This document shows positions 58,284 to 64,000 of a stretch of DNA of 64,000 nucleotides, piece by piece. This DNA comes from Gibbula magus (lineage: Eukaryota > Mollusca > Gastropoda > Trochida > Trochidae). The first letter of the stretch is position 1, and the number at the start of each line of letters is the position of its first letter. Both the position numbers and the translations under genes were made by a program. The stretch lies in assembly GCA_936450465.1 (NCBI GenBank), contig OW388289.1, forward strand, positions 66,648,420 to 66,712,419. Reading direction: 5' to 3'. Below the pieces are notes generated by a model. That model saw only the letters and a list, made by a program, of their open reading frames with translations. It was not told the DNA's origin and did no database searches.

Positions 58284-58600
58284 GGGGGAATAGCGCAGTG
58301 GTTAGCGCGTTCGGCTTCGGATCAAGAGGTCCGGGGTTCGAATCCCGCCAGGGGCACGGCAACTTTGTCTGCAGTAGAGAACTGTTCTACACGCAGTAAG
58401 GTTTGGGTGCAATGCTACACTGAATTACGGCGTAGTACCACCCATGGTTCGTTAGTTCCAGCCGCTGCTCGCAGGTTTCACCGCAGTGCATAGCCACATG
58501 GCGTTGCGGGCTTTCTCCCTGCCATAATAGTAATACTAGCAGCCGCGATATAAGTGAAATACTCCTGAAAGCTGCGTTAAATCCCAACTCACTCACTCAC
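58284..58600 (+). mobile_element. tRNA-derived SINE, copy 5
   Basis: Same head (AATAGCGCAGTGGTTAGCGC, GGTTCGAATCCCGCC) and body as the other copies, with a TAATAC duplication near the tail and a CTCACTCACTCAC end. I could not find a target duplication. Confidence 0.88.
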
Positions 58601-59686
58601 TTAGAATCGTAAATATTGTGACGTCACACTTACGCCGCATCGCTAGCGCAGCCCTCGAAAATACGTTCATATTCCATTATGTATGTCGCTTTTCTGCCTT
58701 ATTTACGATTACACATTAACATGTAATTCAAATAAATTCCAGCTTTTCAATTTACGTGAAATGAAATAATGTTGATAGGAAATAGGAAACTGACGGTTAA
58801 AAAAGAATCACCTCAATTTGCATTTTAAAAAATGACCAAATGAGAAATAATGTGTGAAGGTTGTTTAAAAGTTGATTGAATACAGCTCGTTAAAACCAAA
58901 ACTTTAACACGTTAATTATTTGTACAAGAACGTGTATATACAGATGACAATTCAATGTGATAATATTGTGGACGGAGCTAAGCGCCTGTTTGGATTAAGA
59001 TACGTTCTTAAACTCCTTACAAGAGGTGCAAATACTAGCAATTATCATTTGAATTTAGGATTAAAGGCGCTGTAGCACATTTTTCTTACTGAGATAAAGT
59101 GCTCACAAGATAAGCTAAATAAGTGTTACCAATACAATGACTATAAAATACTCTTGCATCAATATATTAAAAGTTCTAAAACGAATGTTCAGTCATTGTT
59201 CGGTTAAGTCATGAGAATCCATTTCCATTTGAGTGGTCATTTTAATGTGTTCACATTAAAATGGCCGCTTGAAGGTAGTTCAAGTAATCTGACATATATA
59301 GCGATGTTAAACACTCAAAGAAGAGTTGTGAATATGGTTCCATGATTGAATGGTCACCTATCTTTCAGTTTTAATTCTCAAATTCGCATAATACCTACAA
59401 ATCTGCCTCTCACACTGAAGAGTTCAACACCAATCTCGCTTTATACGTCGGACCATTTTTTTTCCAAACTGATAACCTTTTTCTATGGATACTGCCTATT
59501 GGGTCGTGTAATGAGATGTTCTACCCTGTAACTAACAATATATGATGTAAACTTAAATGATAAACAGAAAATTGAGAATACAAAATATGCAAGAAACGTG
59601 CTTCAGCACATAAGAAATATATTTCATAATAGGTTTGATTTGTGGCTTAAAAACGCTTTGAAAGGTCACTTTAAACTGTTGTAATA
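58601..59686. other. Intergenic with a small perfect hairpin
   Basis: 59060-59280 resembles 5290-5480. CATTTTAATGTG at 59238-59249 is followed by two bases and its exact reverse complement (59252-59263). No gene. Confidence 0.5.
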
Positions 59687-59779
59687 ATTTATGTTCTAAT
59701 TCGATTCTCTCAAACGAACATAAACTATTTACTTTCTAAAACATACTCATATAATGGGTAATGTCTACCGCAGCCTCGA
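59687..59779 (+). repeat. 93-bp repeat, left copy
   Basis: Identical at 92 of 93 positions, by eye, to 63210-63302, 3523 bp away in direct orientation. Contains CTCTCAAACGAACATAAA and ends TACCGCAGCCTCGA. The pair brackets the minisatellite and satellite block. Confidence 0.9.
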
Positions 59780-60265
59780 GGCGAGCAGGTTTATTTCCGA
59801 TATTATACTGTACAGTGAAGGATTGAAGTGAATGCGACTTCGGCAGTTGCTGGGTCCGTAGTTCATCCAAGGTCGGGTATGACACGCATACACTGGGCAG
59901 TCCAAACGCATGAAGGTCTAGACATCCGACCCTGATGAGGGGAAGTACATCCATCAGTAAACACAGGGAGAAGCTGTGAATAAAAACAGAAACTTGGACG
60001 GTTCTATGTCCTCAAACACATAATCTTTTCCTTCATCATGGAAACATTCATAACTTTACTTAAGTAGATACGCCAACATGTAAAAACTGAACAATCATTT
60101 GTCATGGAATTCATTCTTATTTGACAAGTCCGTGTTGATACAAATGCATCAGGTCTCTGCCATACGCTTAATATACATACAACATACACGTTATACTCAT
60201 CTTAAACAAATCCAAAGTTAACGTATTATCCCCAGTCCTATCGACGGGGCCCGAAGACCAAACAG
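59780..60265. other. Intergenic, nothing recognised
   Basis: No gene or repeat supported between the 93-bp repeat and the minisatellite. Confidence 0.4.
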
Positions 60266-60420
60266 CATGGCCGCAATCCAATCAGCGTTGTCCCATGTCC
60301 AATCAGCGTTGTCCCATGTCCAATCAGCGATGTCCCAAGTCCAAACGGCGTAGTCCCAATTCCAAACGGCGTAGTCCCAAGTCCAATCGGCGTTGCTCCA
60401 AGTCCCATCGGCGTTGTCAA
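60266..60420. repeat. 21-bp minisatellite, family A
   Basis: About seven units of CAATCAGCGTTGTCCCATGTC with substitutions (AAACGGCGTAGTCCC variants toward the right). The period equals that of the next block. Confidence 0.88.
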
Positions 60421-60489
60421 AACTCTACTCGGCATCACCTTGGCATCACCATTTGGCACCATAACAATGACACTCGGCTGCAACACATT

Positions 60490-60925
60490 GCCACTGGGAT
60501 CCATCGCGTTGCCACTCTCCGCAATCGCCTTGCCGCTATCCACCATCGCCTTGCCACTCTCCACCATCGCCTTGCCACTCTCCACCATCGCCTTGCCACT
60601 CTCCACCATCGCCTTGCCACAGTCCACCATCGCCTTGCCACCGTCCACCATCGCCTTGCCACCGTCGCCTTGCCCCCATCCACCATCGCCTTGTCACCAT
60701 CTACCATCGCCTTGCCACCATCCACCATCGCCTTGCCACTCTCCACCATCGCCTTGCCACTCTCCACCATCGCTTCAGCAGCATTGCCACTATAACCACC
60801 GTTACCATGCCACCAGGCGCCATCGCCTTGCCACTCTCCACCATCGCCTCCCACTCTCCACCATCGCTTTGCCACCCTCCACCATCGCCTTGCCACTCGG
60901 CACCAGCAGCATTGCCACTCGGCAC
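60490..60925. repeat. 21-bp minisatellite, family B
   Basis: About eighteen units of TTGCCACTCTCCACCATCGC, with small gaps. 21 bp is seven codons and the unit has no stop in most frames, so both strands carry long open frames with heptapeptide repeats (AMVESGK on the minus strand, LSTIALP on the plus strand). I treat these as artefacts of the repeat. The edge word TTGCCACTCGGCA grades into the satellite that follows. Confidence 0.9.
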
Positions 60926-62960
60926 AAATACAGATGCATACGCATTATCCAACATCAGCCTTGCGATGCCACTCGACATAAACATGCATACGCATTATCA
61001 AAGCGACTTCAATTCAGAATTGCGACACTGCCTCTCAATACTCGGCAGCGATGTCACCCGACATAAACATGCATACGTACCATAACCATTGCATACCACA
61101 TCGTCCATTACGATGTCACAAGAAATAAATACGGACACACACTATAAAGCAACCGTTTCATACAGTATAAAGGAACTGTTTCATACACGCTTACGTCACA
61201 CGACAAAAACATGCATAATCAATGGAACCGTTTCACATACACTCTTAAACTGATGTCAAACGGCATAGCAATGCATACATATCAAAGCAACTATTAGACG
61301 CCTCCTTACCGAAGTCACACGACACACATTACGCATTATCAAAGCCACTGTTTCACACAGCCTTACTGATGTCAAATAAACATGCATACGCATTATCAAA
61401 GCAACTGTTGAACACAGCATTAAAATACATAAACATCACAAACATTACCACTCAGCATAGCGTATTGCCATTCAGAATTGCGACACTGCCTCTCAATACT
61501 CGGCAGCGATGTCACCCGACATAAACATGCATACGTGCCATAACCACTGCATACCACATCGTCCTTTACGATGTCACAAGAGATAAATACGGACACACTA
61601 TAAAGCAACCGTTTCATACAGTATAAAGGAACTGTTTCATACACGCTTACGTCACTCGACAAAAACATACATAATCAAAGAAACTGTTTTGCATATCAGT
61701 CTTACTGATGTCACACGGCATAATTATTAGACACATCCTTATCAAAGTCACACGACACACATGCATACGCTTTATCAAAGCAACTGTTTCACAAAGCCTA
61801 ACTGATGTCACAATGCATAATCATACGAACGTATTATCGAAACAAGTGTATCAAACATCAGTCTTACCGATGTAGCAATAATTAAACTTGCATCACATAA
61901 ACAAAGCAACTATTTCATGCATCACACTTACCAATGACACATTACATTACCTATAACCAAACCGACTATTTTACAAATCATCCGTACTAATGTCACATTA
62001 CACACATGCCTACGTATCATCAAGGAAACTATTTCACGCGTCAGCCGTACTGATGTCACACGACAAACATGCATTACGTATAATAGAACTACTCCATTCC
62101 ACAAAGCTGTAAGAACAAGCATACATATTCTCAAAATTGTATTACACATTCCACATCAGCTAAACCCATGTTATACAACATGCTTAAATATGCTTACAAA
62201 CTATGTCTGTCTTCCTCCACATCACCTTTACCATTACAACGTGCCATAAACGTTCACTCGTCTTATCACACTTCTTCATTCAAAGTCAGTATTCTCAATG
62301 ACAATGACCTGTAACAACCGCCCGCATTAATACGGTCACATAAAGAGCATTCCCATTTAGCTATATTTCTATTATATAATTTTAATTGTCGTGATTTATA
62401 TTTGCTTTGTTTTATGCACCGTCTCTCATAAATCGCTGTGCGATTGGTTGTATACAGTTTTAAGCAATGTTGTTTTGTATATATATTGTAAGAATTTATC
62501 TGTATACAAGTGAGACGAAAATAAATAAATCTTCTTCTTCTTCTTCTTCCCAATGTAACCTGCCATCAATCGTACGTGCATTGTCGTACAAAACCTCAAT
62601 AACCTTACCGATGTCAATCGACCTCAAGTTGCACTGATGTTATCAATACAACCTCAACATCAACTTGAATATGCATACGCATCATGAAATAGATCATCGC
62701 ATTAGTCACACCGATGTCAGACTCCAAATTAAACATGCACTCGTAATATTGAACATTTCCATTACACTCCCAATGACACGTGACCTTCAGATTGTACCAC
62801 ATAAAAACAGCTGTATCACACAACATCATTATTATATCACATGTAAACATTCACACGTATGATCAAAATCTTAATCTTCATTTCACATTAGCATTATAAG
62901 TATAACACGACATAAACATGCACACATTTATAAACATACGTAAGACGCACCTGCGTTGGA
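60926..62960. repeat. Degenerate satellite, unit about 65 bp
   Basis: About twenty irregular units built on CTGATGTCACACGACATAAA, CATGCATACGCATTATCAAA and GCAACTGTTTCACACA. Spacing varies from about 55 to 140 bp. A higher-order duplication relates 61012-61222 to 61470-61678 (offset 456-458 bp). The LINE tail at 62310-62549 interrupts it. No coding capacity. Confidence 0.8.
62310..62549 (+). mobile_element. LINE 3' end with (CTT)n tail
   Basis: An insert within the satellite that ends GACGAAAATAAATAAATCTT followed by CTT repeats. This resembles the 3' UTR and short-tandem tail of a LINE inserted with severe 5' truncation. No ORF. No clear target duplication. Confidence 0.45.
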
Positions 62961-63027
62961 AGAAACTTTACCAAAGTGCAAAACATTACCACAAAGTTGA
63001 ATACACTTACATACTGAACGCAGTTAT

Positions 63028-63137
63028 TAAAATCAATGAATCGGAACCATGCTCGCCACAGAAAGCGTAGACCTCGAATGAAGAGACAACTTCTTCAACC
63101 TTCTTTATAACCTCTGCCACGTGACCACACACGCACG
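63028..63137 (+). repeat. 110-bp repeat, left copy, period 863 bp
   Basis: Identical by eye to 63891-64000, the last bases of the window. Contains GAATCGGAACCATGCTCGCC and CCACGTGACCACACACGCAC. Confidence 0.92.
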
Positions 63138-63209
63138 TCCTTCCCGTGCATTGAATGCACCTGCCTGCGGTAGAAATTCTATGCTACCGTATTTACCATA
63201 AGTAAATTC

Positions 63210-63302
63210 ATTTATGTTCTAATTCGATTCTCTCAAACGAACATAAAATATTTACTTTCTAAAACATACTCATATAATGGGTAATGTCTACCGCAGCCTC
63301 GA
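63210..63302 (+). repeat. 93-bp repeat, right copy
   Basis: Partner of 59687-59779 with one visible difference (AAATATT for AACTATT). It also lies inside the 863-bp repeat unit. Confidence 0.9.
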
Positions 63303-63890
63303 AAATAAAAGAAAGGGCAAATAAATGACAGGGAAAAGACTGATTAAGAAACCGTAGTAATCATTTCTCCGTATCCGAAACTGATAATGTCACAATATTT
63401 CAACTTCAGCATACCTTCACCTTACGTTCAACAAATACAAATATACATAATCGACAATTCTTATCACTCCATTCATGAATGCAACTCATAGGTTTATATC
63501 ATGTACTAGCGACGTCGTATTACCGTAGTCTTCTTGGGTTTAGTGTGGCCAAAATTAACTTCCGGTAACAATAGTTGTCGAAATCGAAACAAGATTTACT
63601 TAACTTGTTTCCTGAAAAAGAACAAACAGAACTAGTCAAATGTCACCTGCTGATGTCGGGTGAAGTGACACATCGCAACCATGTGTCCACAAATCCAGAT
63701 TCTAGAAGTAGACTTGAAGGGACGGCCTCCGCACATTGTATCTTCTAAGGACTCGCACCTCACTACTGAATCATGTTTTGTGTTCACTGTCACCATCTAA
63801 ATTTATCTCCTTAAATTCTCGTAGAATCTAGTCATACGTTGATGCTATCATGACAGATAGCCATACAGTGAAGGATAAAAAGTCTCGTCG
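63303..63890. other. Unit body of the 863-bp repeat, no gene
   Basis: No recognised gene. Reads straight into the second copy of the 110-bp repeat. Confidence 0.4.
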
Positions 63891-64000
63891 TAAAATCAAT
63901 GAATCGGAACCATGCTCGCCACAGAAAGCGTAGACCTCGAATGAAGAGACAACTTCTTCAACCTTCTTTATAACCTCTGCCACGTGACCACACACGCACG
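63891..64000 (+). repeat. 110-bp repeat, right copy, cut by the window end
   Basis: Matches 63028-63137 through the last base, so the true duplicated length is unknown and may continue. Confidence 0.92.

Noticed and set aside
58284..58360. Functional tRNA-Arg gene
   Set aside because: The tRNA-like segment has imperfect stems, occurs in five copies and is always fused to a SINE body.
60490..60925. CRISPR-like regular array
   Set aside because: There are no unique spacers, units are directly adjacent, and the genome is eukaryotic.
60238..61066. Long open frames on both strands across the minisatellite
   Set aside because: A 21-bp unit without stops opens several frames at once; no start context or domain.

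Overview
This is a AT-rich, gene-poor stretch of an animal nuclear genome. The best guess is a mollusc, probably a gastropod, and I would not name a genus. The evidence is a complete I/Nimb-type LINE with an RNase H domain, short retroposons ending in a hairpin plus (GAGT)n that resemble repeats I remember from abalone and other molluscan loci, a tRNA-Arg-like SINE, a DIRS remnant and a Tx1/L1-like LINE. I found no host protein gene, rRNA or functional tRNA that I can defend. Almost every longer open frame lies in a mobile element or in a tandem repeat without stop codons.

Layout. 0-6.6 kb: foldback elements, a 136-bp tandem repeat, a hairpin MITE with a 9-bp target duplication, and a degenerate array carrying its own TIR element. 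6.6-16.3 kb: copy 1 of an old local segmental duplication. It is interrupted by a 3.1-kb DNA transposon with arms of about 0.6 kb (7.3-10.4 kb, including a run of 42 G), a foldback (11.2 kb) and a pogo-like element with a LINE 3' end inside it (13.4-14.5 kb). 17.9-20 kb: decayed Tx1/L1-like LINE on the minus strand. 20.8-21.8 kb: SINE and LINE remnant. 22.27-28.07 kb: one nearly intact full-length LINE with a 12-bp target duplication. 28.4-31.1 kb: copy A of a second duplication family, and a second 9-bp-TSD hairpin MITE. 32.2-34.2 kb: L2/CR1-like LINE. 34.2-35.5 kb: ACGT-motif-rich element holding a mariner-type MITE. 36.6-40.0 kb: copy 2 of the first duplication, with two SINEs. 40.0-41.5 kb: GC-rich DIRS remnant. 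42.4-46.9 kb: two non-autonomous TIR elements. 45.3-48.1 kb: copy B of the second family. 49.6-54.9 kb: three mini-retroposons of 50-62 bp, an 825-bp TA-target MITE, a SINE and a TGACCT repeat. 55.1-55.6 kb: another duplicate of 28.5-29.0 kb. 58.3 kb: SINE. 59.7-64 kb: minisatellite and satellite block bracketed by 93-bp repeats, ending in a perfect 110-bp duplication with a period of 863 bp.

How the parts relate. The LINE, the tRNA-derived SINE and three mini-retroposons share a related 3' hairpin followed by a CTCA-type tail. This suggests one retrotransposition machinery serving three classes of template. The three mini-insertions have separate target duplications but all stop at almost the same base, the foot of the hairpin. 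That is the most unusual pattern I see. The two segmental duplications act as internal controls, because one copy is often the empty site for an insertion in the other.
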